A DNA stretch of 64,000 bases from Gnetum montanum (Eukaryota; Streptophyta; Gnetopsida; Gnetales; Gnetaceae): the NCBI GenBank assembly GCA_015680685.1, contig MNCI01027354.1:8306-72305 (forward strand), given 5' to 3'. Made by a program: the position numbers and the translations under genes. Below the pieces are notes generated by a model that searched no databases, had not been told where the DNA came from, and was given only the letters and a program-made list of their open reading frames with translations. This document shows, piece by piece, positions 11,216 through 24,172 of this stretch. The first letter of the stretch is position 1, and every line of letters begins with the position of its first letter.

Positions 11216-13538
11216 ATGTCTCTTTCACATAGGATTGATAATACATCACATGATAAGAACACTAGTAGAAGAAATGATAAGATCTATACTAAAGAGAATT
11301 AAAGTGAACCACTATAAGCAATGATCTTATATCCTCATTCTGACCCTTACTATATTCAAGAAATACATTCAACTATCATGGAAAATTCTAAAGGGGATAA
11401 AACAGGCCCTAGAATAAGGAGGACCTCAAGGTCTAGGACCTCCTTCAAACCTAGAAAAGATAAAATAAGGGACCATAGAGGAAGATATAGTACCCATGGT
11501 GATTCTTCTATTTCATCATCTTCATATTCATCTTCAACGTCTAATTCTAACAAAGATGAACATAGATATGGAGATAGAGCTTCACTAAGGGGTCAATATG
11601 AAGATAGAAATAGTGATCAACAACAAGATACAAGATACCAAATGGTGTATAGACAATATTATCACAATTAGATAAATAGAAATAGAGATTATTACCATGA
11701 CATATCTAATGATGATGAACCCTTATTGGCTACTAGAAACATGATACAGATAAGGGAGATAGTTAGAATACCTCATAGACATCAAAGAGAAAGACACATC
11801 AAATGACTTGATACAATTCTAATCCACAACATCATTTAAAAGCCTTCCATGATGCCTATGCCTTACAAAATATTGAAAGTAAGTGGCAAAAGCTTAAGCT
11901 CTTTCATAAGATGCTAATAGAAGAAGCTAAAAGTTGGTATAAGTTTTTGGTACCAAATTCATTCCACTAGTTGTCAATAATGCTTAAGCTTTTCAATAAA
12001 ACATACCAAACCTATTCAAGAGTGTCTAATCTAAGAAAACAAATCCAAGGATGGAAGCAAGAAAACCATGAATCCTTTGATGTAGTCTTGGGCAAATACT
12101 ATTCTCTACTACATAGATGCCCAAGCCATGAATTTTCTCAAAAAGAGTAGCTTTTTCACATCATAGATGGGATTTGTATCAAAACAAGGAAGATCCTTGA
12201 AATCTATTTCCAAAGTAAATTATCAAAGTTGAGAGCCCATAAAATATAAAGGCTAATTAAATAGGTGACAAAAGAAGAAGCAGAGCTGTGTAAAAGTAAG
12301 AGTGTAGATGAATATAATTAGGATCTCACTCTTCACAAAAAGGAGGTCCATATTTATGATCAGGAAAAAGAGGTAGCTCTTGATGATTTTATGTCACATA
12401 AAACCTTACCAATACAAAAGTCTATTACTAAGATTGAAGCAATGGTAGATAAGATGTGAGAGTTGATAAACGAAAAAGTTGCAACCAACTTGAAAATCAT
12501 AGAGGAGAAGGTAAAGAAAATAGGATCAACTAATCAAAATAGGAAGAGAAAAAAATAAGGAAACGGGCAAGGAAACTTATCAGCAAAAAGGAAAAATAGC
12601 TATAGTAGAAGAAGTTGCAAACTCAAATACAAAGAAGGAAGATAGATGCGACATCTATCAATATGAACATATAAAGGACTATTTCCTAGTTATGTTACAT
12701 CTACAAGAGTCTAGAACATTTTCTTTAAATTCCAAATTCATAGAAAAGAAAATTCCTAGTAGATTGCCTTATCCACAAGATAATTATGGACATTCTTACA
12801 ACCAACGATACTATCCCAATGAGACTTCTTATTGGCCTCAAGAATACTATAGATAATAGTGGAAAACCCCATAGTCATGGGGGATGTCATCAATAAACCA
12901 GAAATACCCCTATCGCCAACTAGACCCTTATAGATACCTTATTCAACAACTTATCTCTTCAAATGGTTTTAACTCCCATGTCTCAACTTACTACTACTAC
13001 CCTCCTAAATGTCATCAACCTACAACATCTCCAGTGGGATCACCATCTCATGTCTCTTATCATCCATCACATCCTTAATACTCTCATACTTCCCTTCAAC
13101 ATATGTCACCACTAATAATGTAACAAGGATTGGTCCCATAACCTTAACAAAAGAATGACACTCACATCGTGAACATACAAGTGAATAATAATGTTAGTAG
13201 ATCTAACCATAAGTCTTAGAAACATCCTTTCTTCATGATAGTTCCCACACATATGAATAAAACTATTAGGCCTACTATCTCATCAATACTAGCTCAAGGC
13301 CAATCCGGTACAACCCCCTTTCTTACAAAAGTAATGTCTTCTAATCCTATGCAAAAGCCAACAACCATTATCACACCAATACAAAACATTAAAGATGAAC
13401 CTAGTTTAGGTGAATATATGTCTCCAAATGATCTAAAACTCATTATCATTAATGTTAAATGTGCTAACAAGCAAAAACTTAAATCACTAAAGATGATTAA
13501 TGGAAAAGTTATGATGTATATCCAACAAAATGTGTAGT
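11216..13538 (+). pseudogene. Element D gag with remnant of pol start
   Basis: Starts MSLSHRIDNTSH at 11,216, parallel to MSLSQDYDN of element G. Recognisable parts: a Ser/Arg-rich stretch (11,390-11,570), DDEPLLATRN (about 11,715), a gag core (11,850-12,250), a degenerate zinc knuckle (RCDIYQYEHIKDY near 12,645) and KYPYRQLDPYRY (about 12,905). The last part (13,400-13,538) matches the segment before RT in element F (IIINVK...), then ends abruptly. Several frameshifts and stops. It would have encoded the capsid/nucleocapsid precursor; now non-functional. Confidence 0.7.
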
Positions 13539-13566
13539 CCATTTTCCAAATGCTCACCCATGAATT

Positions 13567-15716
13567 TAGTTATGGGGGAGATGTCCCATCTTGAATCAAA
13601 AAATAATAAGTGCATTTTCACTTTTTTTATAATTTTTTATCATTTTTCTATTTCTTGATATGTTTTTTATAATTCTTAATATGTTTTCCATTTCTTATTA
13701 TTTTTATTCTCTTTATAATTATCTCTTTCCTAAGTTATTTCCTTTATTTTTTATGAATGTCTACTATGTTTTTGTTAATAATGATGTTGTTAGTCATGAT
13801 GCAAAATTCAATGCTATGTGTTGGATAAATAAGTATGTACAGTAGTGAGACCATATCATGCATCCCTCTAGTTCTATAAATAAGAGGTCTTTATGATAAA
13901 GCAATGTGGTTCTTCTTATATGAAACTAAAATGAACTAATGATCAGTGTACCTTGAAGAAAGGAAGAAAGATCAAGTGGGAATGAAAAAAGGTGTTACCT
14001 CAAGAGGATTTGTTAGATTCTCTTCTTGACTTTCTTCTTGAGACTTATGACTCCTCATGAAATGTATCATCACTTCTACTATTGATCATAAAGAATAAGG
14101 TGTCGTTCCCAAAAAATAATGTGAAATCAAAGAACACCTCTCTAAAGATCTCTTGGGATACAAGCACTAGTTAGGGGGCTAGAAAGACATGTCACCCAGG
14201 CTTGAAGGTACCCCTCTAACTAAGGCCCAAATTTCTTCCTCAGTAATCTCTAAAAACTACTTCCTTCTCTTTTTTCTTTTTTTGAAGTAATGCTCATTCT
14301 CTATGTTTTTTGTGGACTCATGATAGTAGACAAGGAGGGGTACATCAATGTGAGATCAATGTTTATGGTATAGACTTGGTATAAAACTTGGATGGATAGG
14401 CATGATGGTCATCTTAATCACAACTGCCACAAGAACCTATTGCAAAAGTGATAAGGCATCTCATGTCCCAATCTCTGTAATCCCTTCTAATCCCATTACT
14501 TATCTCATTGTTGCATGCAGTTATATGCACAATGGTTTTCTATAGTATAATGGAACATTCCAACTAAGTTAGTTGTGTGTTATTTGTAATAAAGCATGAT
14601 TCACATTTAACTTCTAAGATGCCCATAAACCTTTGTAGGAGTTGTTATGCAAGGGCATTATGGTAGGAGCCTACTTTGGGGAGGATCCACTTGCATGACT
14701 TTTGTTCAACATGGCTCTAAATCAAAACCATACACCTTTAAGAACATTAGGGGTAACTTCTCTAAATTTATAAATGATTTTGTGATTACTTATCATCAAT
14801 TTTAGTTATCTTTAATGATTTTATATTAAAATTTCCTCTAAATTCAATATTTCTTTGTCATTTTTGGAACCACATGTTTTTCAATGTTCCAATGAATTTA
14901 AAATATCTTGTAAACTAGACCTTTGATTTTAGTTGTTTGAAAACTAGTGAGCTTTTAGAGTTAAGTTTATTTGTCATAGGGACTAAGGATGCAATTTTTG
15001 AAATTTTTCTAACACCCCATTTTTGAACATTATGATAACTAATAGTAGAAAATAATAAAAATTACTTAAACAACTTGATGATTTTAGTTACTTGAGATCC
15101 TTAGGAACATTATTTCATAATTACCTTGAGCCTAAATGTTAAATTTTTTTCGAATGTTGAGCTAATTAAGGATATATAAAGGGTAAATCATTAAGGAAAA
15201 CTTACCAAAATTAACATTGATTCTTTTGTGATTGCATATGATGCTAAAAGGAATGCCTAAGGTTGAGGGTGTTTTACAAGATAAGAAAAAGAGGCCAAGA
15301 GGAGGACATTTTCCATGGACAAATAGTAGATACAAGAGTTAAATCTCAAACATCACATGCTTGCTGTATCCATGGGATGATGAGAAGATCTTTCAGTCAT
15401 CTTTCAAAAAAAGTTATTCATAAAAAAAAGAAGTGTCAACATAACAATCAAGGTTGGAAAATTTGTCACCACTAGCAACAACATGAAGATTCATCATGAA
15501 TGAAATTTTGAAGTCTTCTACAACTTTGTAAACATTGATTTCTATCTAGTTTTTTTTATCATGTTATAATACATTCACTCAAATAAAATTTTGTAATGCG
15601 ACACTTAGTTTTTGTAATGGTCACCAAACTAGTCTTAGTCACCCCATAATTTTTGTAATGAAACTTCATCTATTTATATATAAATCAAAGAGAGTTTTTA
15701 GTCAGTCATGGATGTA
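13567..15716 (+). other. Element D non-coding 3' block and PPT
   Basis: Begins at a PPT-like TAGTTATGGGGGAG (13,567-13,580), is AT-rich and has no convincing ORF. The segment around 13,850-13,990 (ATAAGAGGT, CCTTGAAGAAA) and that around 14,580-14,700 (AGGGCATT, TAGGAGCCTACT) match the post-pol region of element E at 31,690-31,870 and 32,470/33,340-33,410. The tract CAGTCATGGATGTA at 15,703-15,716 precedes the 3' LTR. Confidence 0.65.
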
Positions 15717-16720
15717 TGATGAAACTTGATATGATGAGTAGCTAAGTCATGGAAATATGATTATGCATTTTTTTTTAAGTATATCAATAAACTGAGATAT
15801 CATAAATGCTATATCAAAAATGCTACATCTACATTGATGCATCCTCGTTGATACATCTCAATTAGCTACTACATCGTAAACGCTATATTGCATCAGCTAC
15901 ATCGATACATCCCATTGATGTAGGAAAATAAGGTAATGCATTCCTGTTGATGCAATGTCTCTATTTTCCTATAAGTATTTGAGCACCCACTGCGTATTTA
16001 GCATCATTTAATCAATAGTCGAACTCTTGTAGTTTTCTTCCATAATCTTAGCAAACAATCAGTGAGTGCCTACAACATTAATTTCAGTTAGTTGTATGAC
16101 ATCTTATTTAAGTGGAATTATACTTAGACACATTCCATGAACAACAACAAAATTGAGATTAATTCATATTCATTGTAGCACTTTGACTTAGAAAAAATTT
16201 ACTTTCAATGCAATTTACTGTTTATGTACTTAGTTAATATTTACATTTCCATGCATATAAATTAATCATTGAAATGAGCATGATCAATTTCAAGGCTAAA
16301 CATGTATTCACTTAGTAATCCCATCAACATTATTTCTTAGTTCGCCTAGTAGCATAACACTTGGTAATCCCAATAGTGAGTATGTGAGTTCAAGATGTGT
16401 ATGGCAAGCTAGGAACAGACACTCGTTACCATTGGGATAGTTCTATATCTAATTTTATTATTTAATTAGATTAAATAATTAATTTTCATGTTATTATTTA
16501 GTTAGTTTAAGATTTGAACAACATCAATAATCATATGCCTTACTTTGTACTAATCCATACATGGTAAAGCTACCACTAATTCAGGTGAGAAGACAGCAAC
16601 CTACAATTAACATTTAACAATCTAGATACCACACTAGTTTCATTCAATAAAGTCAACTAGATTACATGTGAACACTTGTAATTCATATGGTTAGACATAG
16701 GGAAGACCTATTGTCGATCA
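15717..16720 (+). repeat. Element D 3' LTR
   Basis: Starts TGATGAAACTTGATATG and ends GTCGATCA; aligns with the 5' LTR along its length, including the 41-bp leading extension. A TATA-like CCTATAAGTATTTG lies near 15,970. The two LTRs are clearly diverged, so the insertion is old. Confidence 0.8.
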
Positions 16721-16739
16721 ACAACAAAGAGTAAAGATA

Positions 16740-18200
16740 CCATGGAGGTGGAAGAGACATCAAGACAAACTCTTCAGAGAGGTAATCCTAATGCTTCAAA
16801 AACTAAGAAAATTTTTGAATTAAATTCTTGTGCATTCATGGGGAATGTTAATAGATGAGATCATCCTACTAGAAAATTATTATTTTATGTTAGGAATAGA
16901 TTTCTAAATAGTCGGGAATGGATTCATAAAGGACCCCAAGAAAATGTTATTTTTCCTAGGGTAATTACTAGATTGGGTTTGGCAACTAATCCTTATCCTA
17001 GATCTTATAAAGTGCATTGGTTATCTAGATATTTTTCCCAAGAGGTAAGGGAACAATGTACTTTTAAATTTAAAATTGGAGGTTTTCATAATGTTGTCAA
17101 GTGTGATGTGCATCCAATACATTACGCCGATGCAATTCTTGGTAGACCTTGAAATTTTGAATAATGGTGCTCAATTTGATGGACTACAAAACATGTGGAG
17201 TGTAGCTAGATGTGATGGAATCCATGAGTTCATTCCTATGATAGCTAAACAAGTGAGGTAGCAAAGCTAACTTAATGCTTCCTTAATCCTTCTAAGATAG
17301 AGAAAATACATTAAGGAACATGATGAAATAGATTTTTTTGTGTTTCTATGAAAATAGTTATCACTAACCATGATGATGTGTAGGTTGAACTTCCTATAGG
17401 TGTGCTAGGCTTGAAGGAAAAATTTTCCAAGGTGTTCAAGAGGAATTGAAGGAACTGCTAGTAATGAAGAATGCACAACATCAGATGAATTTTTTTCTTA
17501 GTGCAACCATTCAAAATGAGAGGACTTAGTGAATGGCACTAAATCAATAGTTTTGTGAGGGAATCTATTTTACCTTGTGCAGTTCTAGTAGTGCTAGTGC
17601 TAAAGAAGGATAGTGATGAATGGAGGATGTGCATTGATTCTTGGGTAGTGAACAAGATAATAATGATATACAGGTTTCCTATTCTAAGGATGGATGATAT
17701 CCTTGATGTCCTTACTAATGCAAAGGTTTTTAGCAATATTGATTTCAAGAGTAGATACCATCAAATTAGAATCAAGCCTAGTGATGAAAGAAAGATAGCT
17801 TTCAAGACATTAGATGGATTATTTAAGTGGTTGGTGATGTCATTTGGGCTCATGAATGCACCTACTACCATTATGATATTAATGCATGTTGTATTAAAGG
17901 ACTTGATTGGCAATTGTTGTATTATCTTTTTTGACAATATTTTGGTTTATAGCTTCAATGAGGTAGATCACTTGGATCACCTAAGGATGGTGTATCTTAA
18001 GTTGGAAGAGGCAAAATTAGTGATCAATGTGAAGAAAAGTCATATCTTCAAGAGTAAAATCACATATTTAGGAGATGTGATTTCTAAAAATCAAATTCAT
18101 ATGAAAGATACCAATGTGAAGGCTATTAGGGATTGGCCAACTCCCAAGAATGTTGGGAATATAAGATCATTATGTTGGGAATATAAGATCATTCCTTGAT
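16740..18200 (+). pseudogene. Element C protease and reverse transcriptase
   Basis: The protease end reads VVKCDVHPIHYADAILGRP (about 17,090-17,150), then frame-shifts to a segment ending HEFIPMIAKQVR (to 17,258). RT is open at 17,555-18,199: VLVLKKDSDEWRMCID, NIDFKSRYHQIRI, LVMSFGLMNAPT and the catalytic box FFDNILVY at 17,927-17,950. Chromovirus RTs have two aspartates there (FxDD), so the second is changed to Asn and the enzyme would be inactive. A 22-bp direct duplication (18,151-18,172 and 18,173-18,194) shifts the frame at the end of this ORF. Confidence 0.8.
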
Positions 18201-19914
18201 TTAATAGGTTTTTATAGAAAATTCAACACAAATTTTAGTGGTATCTCGTGACTTATGTTTACTTTGTTGAAGAAAAATAAAGATTTTAGGTGGGATAATG
18301 AAACCCAAGGAAGCTTTGACTTGTTGAAAAAAAATTACTAATAAACCAATGCTTGCAATTCTATATTTTCAGAAGCTTTTTTAGGTGGAGGTGGATGCAA
18401 GTGAACTTTCCATTAGTAAGGTACTTTAAAAAGTAAGCTTCTTATTTTTTTTTCAAAAACTTCAAATAATTTAAGTAAAAAATATAGCATATATGAGAAG
18501 GAGTTGTATGTTATTCTTGAAGAAATCAAGCATTAGAGGCATTACTTGTTGCCCAAGGAGTTCACCTTAATGACAGACCACAAAGCACTTCAATTTATAA
18601 AGTCAAAAGAAGTTGAGTGCAAAGCACATGAAGTGGATTAAATAGTTATAAGAGTTTAATTTTATGTTGAATAACAAGCTAATTTGATTGTTAATGCATT
18701 ATCCAAGGTGCATGTGGTTAATTTCAGCATACCTCATGTTGAAGATATGGGTGATTCTACTTCTTTATATGAACATGATGATGATTTTGGGTAGGTGTGG
18801 AGGAGCCTCAAAGAACCACTATTTAGTAGGATAGCCTAGCAGAGGGACTATCATATTCAAGATGAACTATTATTTAAGAATGGAAAGGTATGCATTCCTA
18901 ATTATGATTTTAGGAAAAGTATTTTGTTTAAAAAGCATTGTAGTGGCATGGTAGGTCACATGGGTAGGGATAAAACATTAGAACTTATGGGTAGGCACTA
19001 TTTTTTGCCTAGTATCACAACAAAAGTTTTCAAATTTATGGAGTGCTTGACATGTCAAAAGTTCAAAGCAAGTAAAGGTATAGATGAATACTATATGCTA
19101 TATTTGCAAGGATTCATGGAAAAGTATGTTTATGAATTTTGTGAGTGGTATTCCAAAAACCACAAGTGAGAATGATGTAATTTTTGTTATTGTGGATAGG
19201 TTCTCCAACATAACACATTTTACTCTATGTAAGAAGTCAAACAAGTCAAAAAACTTGTCATTTCATGATGAGTTTTTGTATAATAATGCTTGTCATGTGA
19301 TTATTGTTAAAAGCCCATTTGCGGTGAACTATGAGTTTTATCCAAAGATGGTGGACATCTTACAGAGCTTTGATGGGGATGCTCAACTTAGTATTAATTT
19401 TGTGCAATAAATGAGAGATCTTCATGCAAAAGTGAAATCAAATCTTAATAAGAAGGCTCAAGAGAGTATCCTCAAGAGGAATGATGATAAATGGAAGTCA
19501 AATTTTTCTATTGGTGACCTGGTTTGGATGCACTTGAAGAAGAGATTGAGAGGTATTAACTTCTCCAAGTTGACAACCAAGAAGATGGTGATTTTTAAAA
19601 TTAAAAATAGTTCTCTTAAGATTGATTTACCAAATGATATTGGTATGCCTTTCATGTTTAATGTTTCAAATATTATGCATTATCATGGTCCAACTGATGA
19701 GAAGACCATACAAGGTAGCATCAATGTGTTGAAGGAGGCTATTGATCAATTGAAGCCTTCAATGGAAAAGAAGGCAATTTTACTTAAGCGAAAGGAAGCT
19801 TCTAGCACTTGGAGAGTCAAGAAGCATGAATATTTAATCCATTGGTAGGATCATTCTATGGATGATGCTATATGGGTCCATAAGACCAAACTACATGAGT
19901 GGGGAAAAACTTCA
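18200..19914 (+). pseudogene. Element C RNase H, integrase and chromodomain
   Basis: The RNase H region reads YEKELYVILEEIKH, TDHKALQFI (18,490-18,600), with stops. The integrase zinc-binding domain is intact in outline (HCSGMVGH...CLTCQ, 18,940-19,065). The core starts MNFVSGIPKT, where the first catalytic Asp is Asn, then VDRFSNITHF. The central core, including the other catalytic residues, is missing: within about 150 bases the sequence reaches the C-terminal domain (LVWMHLKKRLRG). The tail at 19,809-19,902 (KKHEYLIHW, then DDAIW) is chromodomain-like, apart from one TAG. In chromoviruses this domain is thought to steer insertion into heterochromatin. Confidence 0.75.
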
Positions 19915-20038
19915 ATCCCTCCTTCCTTGTTCACATATGTTCACTTTTTGAATGATGGAAAAGCTGGTATAGGAACATCTCTTTTAATTCCCTTGTTCTT
20001 CCATATTTGTGTGTTTTTTAGGTTTCAAGATTTATGGA

Positions 20039-20900
20039 GATGTCCTGAAGGTCAAGGATATGTCTTTTCTGGGAGCTGGGACTTCATAGAAAACATCTAA
20101 AACATCCAAGATATGTCTCTATTGAGAATGAAGCATTGGAATAAAACATCTCTTACTAATAGGAGATATCTCCCCAAAAGTGAAGATTTCTCAAAAGAGA
20201 CATCTCCCAAACAAAGAAGACACCTCATGGAAAAACTTCTTAAATGTAGAAGAGATGTCTTCCTCATGAAGAAAATGTCTACTACTCTCAAGAGACGTCT
20301 CTCCTGAATGTTGGAATTTTCATAAGAGACAACTCAAGAAGGCTAGAGACAACCTGTATGGCTAAGAAAATTCTGGAATTGATCATTCTAATTTTGGAAA
20401 TAACTAGAATAAGGTGAAAAAAGATAGAAATAACATGAAAACTCCAAGCTGAGCTTGTGAAAGGTTTCCTTAGGTTTTTTTCTTTGTTCTATTAAAAAGT
20501 ATGGTTGGTGTTTCATGCATGGAGATATGGAGAGGAGATTTAATGTAAGTTCTTATATTCAAATTGGGTGAGAGAGAGAGAGAGAGAGAGAGCACATTAA
20601 GTGAGTGCATGGAGGTTAGAACTCCAAGGTCAATTATGTTATATGTTGGCCTGTGTATTCTAGTCTTTCTTATAAGTTGATGTCTCAGTTCCAAGTTGTA
20701 GAAGAGATTCTACATCAATTGTGCCTTGCATTGAGGATAACCATTGTGTGATTATAAAGCCTCATGCTCTATAGCATCATCTAAGTCTTTGAGAGGGTTT
20801 AGATGTTTTTTGGATTTTGAAAACCTAGTTGTAATCTTCTCTTTAAATAATTGAAGATAGCTAGTTCTATTGTTTTCTAGTAAATAAATTATCTATTCAT
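20039..20900 (+). repeat. Possible 3' LTR of element C with palindromic U3 motifs
   Basis: A candidate LTR start (TGTCCTGAAGG) follows TTTATGGAGA at about 20,040. Within 20,100-20,310 are two perfect 12-bp palindromes (GGAGATATCTCC at 20,162; AGAGACGTCTCT at 20,291) and several near-palindromic GAGACATCTC or AGAGATGTCT words. A (GA)n tract follows at 20,570-20,592. No matching 5' LTR is in the window, so the LTR call is tentative. Confidence 0.35.
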
Positions 20901-23752
20901 AATATTTGGATTTAATGTTGGAAGATGATTTTAATATTAGAGTGAACCTACTCCAATATGATACAAGGAAAATCCCATGCTTCCATGGTAGGAAATAGAA
21001 AAATTATTTATAATTTTTATGGACTTTATGAATATAAGATTAAAACAATAATAAATACTTGTGCATCACAATCCCCTATGGGGACAAGTGTAATGCTCAT
21101 GTTATAATCCCTTATGTTACTGGTGCAACATCATACATGAAAAGCAATAAATGACTCTCAGCCACTACCTCGATGGCCCAACACTATGTTATATAACTAT
21201 GATCTCCTTGGATAAGGAATGAATTGTCACAACTCTATCAAATGGAAATTAAATAAATATTTTGTTATTATAATATTTAAGACATCAACAATGAAATGAA
21301 TAAAAATCATGAACTTTATTCACTACACAAACATTAGACTCCACATCAACTAAATAATTCAAGACTACATAAGTAAGATAACACTCTAATTCTAGCCACA
21401 CTTATGAAAGCAACAACTCAAAATACACATAAATGAGGAAGAAAATCAACTTACCCAAGAGAGAAAGAGCTCTTCACACAAACTTGATGCCAAAAGTCAA
21501 AATGAATTTTCTAAGTTATGAACGATATGTATGAAATCTCATCTTGGGTATTTAGAGTTTTTTCAATGTAATGGTGAATGTTTGTCAATGCCTAGGTGTC
21601 AACGTAGGTCTATTAATGAAGTGCTAGCTAATTGGATTATACTTTTGGTACTTGAACCCAAACTTGGGCAAGTGAGGAATGCACTAATGCAAGGAGGTTT
21701 CTATATGCTTAGGCATCAATAGAGGTCCATCAATGTAATCCTAGTTATTTGAATTATACTTTCAGCACTTGGGCACAAACTTAGGCAAGCAAGGCATGTA
21801 CTAATGAAACAGTATCAATGCACCCCCACCACCAAAAAACCAAGATCAATCCTAAATGAAACCTAGAATCCAAGGGAACATGTTGGTAGGATAGGTATTC
21901 AAATGAGGTCAAAAACATTCTGAGGTTGTGACATGCAAAAAAAAATCAAAAGTATTATACAACATGCAAGGGAGCACACTTGAAAGACAAACTATAACCA
22001 AACATGCTAGACTACAAGAATAAGGCATGTGAAATACTTCCCAGATCTAGGGCTTACAATAGACATACAAAATACCATTGGACTTCTCATAATTTTTCCC
22101 TAATTAAGTAAAGCTAGACACAAAAACATAGACTCGACACATGACAAGGTCAATGTAGAGAAATTACAAATGTATAATATAGATCATGACTATGTTACAA
22201 TACAAGCCACATCACAAAGAAATATTAGGGGATTGTGGCTAAGGATAGAATCCCCTAGACATGCCTATTAAATAGGAAGAAGCTAGAAGTATAAGGTGTG
22301 AACATGTGAAATCTCTATAGTTGCACCTTAAGGTCCATCATCCTAGCCTTATGGATGGACCTTTGCTACATATCATTCATACCTATGCATTCTTCCATGT
22401 CATATATCTTCAAGTCATCTCTTTCTAGATTCTTTAGCACTCATTTGAGAGATCTTGAAGGGTATGCAATCAACCCAAAATATCAAGAGCATTACTATCT
22501 ACCTCTATATCTCTCACTCAAGGAAGATCTCCCAGGTACAAGTGTTGGATTTGATAATTAATGTTATTCCTTTTCTTCTTTTAGGACTGCTTGTTCTTTT
22601 GTAGGACCATAGACCAAAGACTAAGATCTCATACTCTCCTCTCGAGAAAATCTATAGAATTCTAAGCACAATTACCAACACATGATGATATCTAAAAATA
22701 CTAAAAATCAAGTGAGATTCCCAAGGCATTATACTACCATTGCAAAAAATGGCTATAGGAACAATAATAAGTATAACCCTAAAAACATAATCACAATTAT
22801 AGAATCTAGGCATGCATAAGAAAAATTGAGGTGGAAATAATTTAAATAATTACCAAAACTACAAAGTACATATCTAAATCGATGCCTCTCTCCCACAACT
22901 AAGTTACAAGACACCTATCTTAAATCACAAGAACAATGCCAATAGGAAGAACAAGAAGAAAAAATGCTCATGAAAATCCTAAAAATCCACCCAAGGACCA
23001 AACTAAATAAGCCACAAAAGAGAGAAAAAATATCAAAACATTAAAACCTTATCTTGGATGACATCCAAACTTATGGGATTTGAATCATAATGTTGAATAT
23101 GCTTATTTCCATGATTCAAGGACTAGGAAAAATATGGATTATAAAAATAGAAGATAAATAGGATATCCCAAAGTCAAACAAATAGGCACAAGTGAGCTGA
23201 GATGGAAAATAATTTTTATGATTAAATCTCAAAGCTCATAGAGCTGAAAATCACTTAAGTGGAAGACCAATCAAGTGCTTTATGCCATGAAACCACCACC
23301 ATCACTAGAAGATAAGCTTCAACTCACTTGTGCATAAGGCCAAGCCACAAAGGATGCACAAGTAGGTCCTTTCCATAGCAAGCACTTATATTTCTTGCTC
23401 TTATGAAATTGATTGATGGGACACCAGTGAATTTCCAACAATCAATGAAACATTAGCATCAAACATGAGTCTATCTCCCAGCATGGCCAAATCTTATCCT
23501 TTGGTGATGGATAGAGAACAAGTGGGTGGATAAATTCTATGGTGTGGGAATTCCATTGATGAAGGCCCCACTTTGGACTCATTTAGCACTCTTGCATCAT
23601 CATCACATTGGTAACTTATACAAACTACAACCAAACATACTAGAATATAAACATAGGGTATGTGAAACACTTCCCAAATCTAGGATTTACAATAGACATA
23701 TAGAATACCACTTGATGTCTCATCAAATGGTTATATTAGTCTAGGGTACATT
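20900..23752. other. No recognisable gene; internal duplications
   Basis: AT-rich sequence with no supported ORF. It holds a tandem duplication with 117-bp period at about 21,592-21,825 and a dispersed direct repeat of about 100 bp (about 21,995-22,090 and 23,625-23,725, sharing words such as CTTCCCA, TTACAATAGACATA and AATACCA) 1.63 kb apart. Probably remnants of unidentified repeats. Confidence 0.6.
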
Positions 23753-24077
23753 TAATAAGTCCACAATGGATGCTTATTATTGTTAAGCTAGAATAGCTTT
23801 GTGTTTATATTGATCTTAGTTAATAGAATTCATACTTAATTCACTATGTTTCACATTAGTATCCTAAGAGTCATTCAACATCATATAATCATGTACCTCA
23901 TTTAGAGTTAAATCATATGTTTTAAACCTCACTAACTCTAGTAAGAAGATAATGATTGCAAACTTATCATCAACTTGCTAATATACTTATATTGTACCAT
24001 CCATAGATTACAATCTAGTCATATGTGTACACTTGTAACTTGTATGGTTGGGCATTGGAAACTCTCACTGTTGATCA
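23753..24077 (+). repeat. Element E 5' LTR (325 bp)
   Basis: Starts TAATAAGTCC and ends CTGTTGATCA. From 23,842 on it matches 47,331-47,552 with only scattered substitutions (for example CACTATGTTTCACATTAG in both). The U3 halves are less alike. Shorter than the other LTRs here. Confidence 0.65.
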
Positions 24078-24078
24078 T

Positions 24079-24096
24079 TGGTGTTGTTATAGGCAA
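24079..24096 (+). promoter_or_regulatory. Element E PBS, decayed (tRNA-Asp type)
   Basis: TGGTGTTGTTATAGGCAA one base after the LTR. It fits TGGCGCCGTTGCCGGGGA, the complement of the plant tRNA-Asp 3' end, if several C-to-T and G-to-A changes are allowed. Confidence 0.5.
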
Positions 24097-24172
24097 TAGT
24101 CTCAATATTTAGTAGTTAGTTAATCTTATCACAATTCATTATATTGAGTATTTTTAAGTTTATCTTTCTAAA

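Larger units (their letters stand above)
10062..16720 (+). mobile_element. Element D: gag-only Athila-like element (6.7 kb)
   Basis: Two related LTRs (10,062-11,081 and 15,717-16,720) flank a decayed tRNA-Asp-type PBS, gag (11,216-13,538), a non-coding 3' block and a PPT. RT, RNase H and integrase are absent: just after a short stretch resembling the segment upstream of RT in element F, the sequence jumps to the post-pol region. It lies inside chromovirus C. The 5-bp flanks (ATAGT and ACAAC) do not match, so a clean TSD is not shown. Confidence 0.75.
9058..20040 (+). mobile_element. Element C: decayed chromovirus, split by element D
   Basis: Gag with a canonical zinc knuckle lies at 9,120-10,056; protease, RT, RNase H, integrase and a chromodomain-like tail follow at 16,740-19,914. 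Element D (10,062-16,720) sits between gag and protease. Canonical knuckle, VIVDRFSNITHF-type integrase and chromodomain place it among Ty3/gypsy chromoviruses (Tekay or Reina type; inference). Its 5' LTR is not seen and is presumably to the left of element B or lost. A 3' LTR may start near 20,040. Confidence 0.75.

Noticed and set aside
10057-16725. TSD for element D (ATAGT versus ACAAC)
   Set aside because: Three of five bases differ; although all are transitions, this is not enough to call a duplication.
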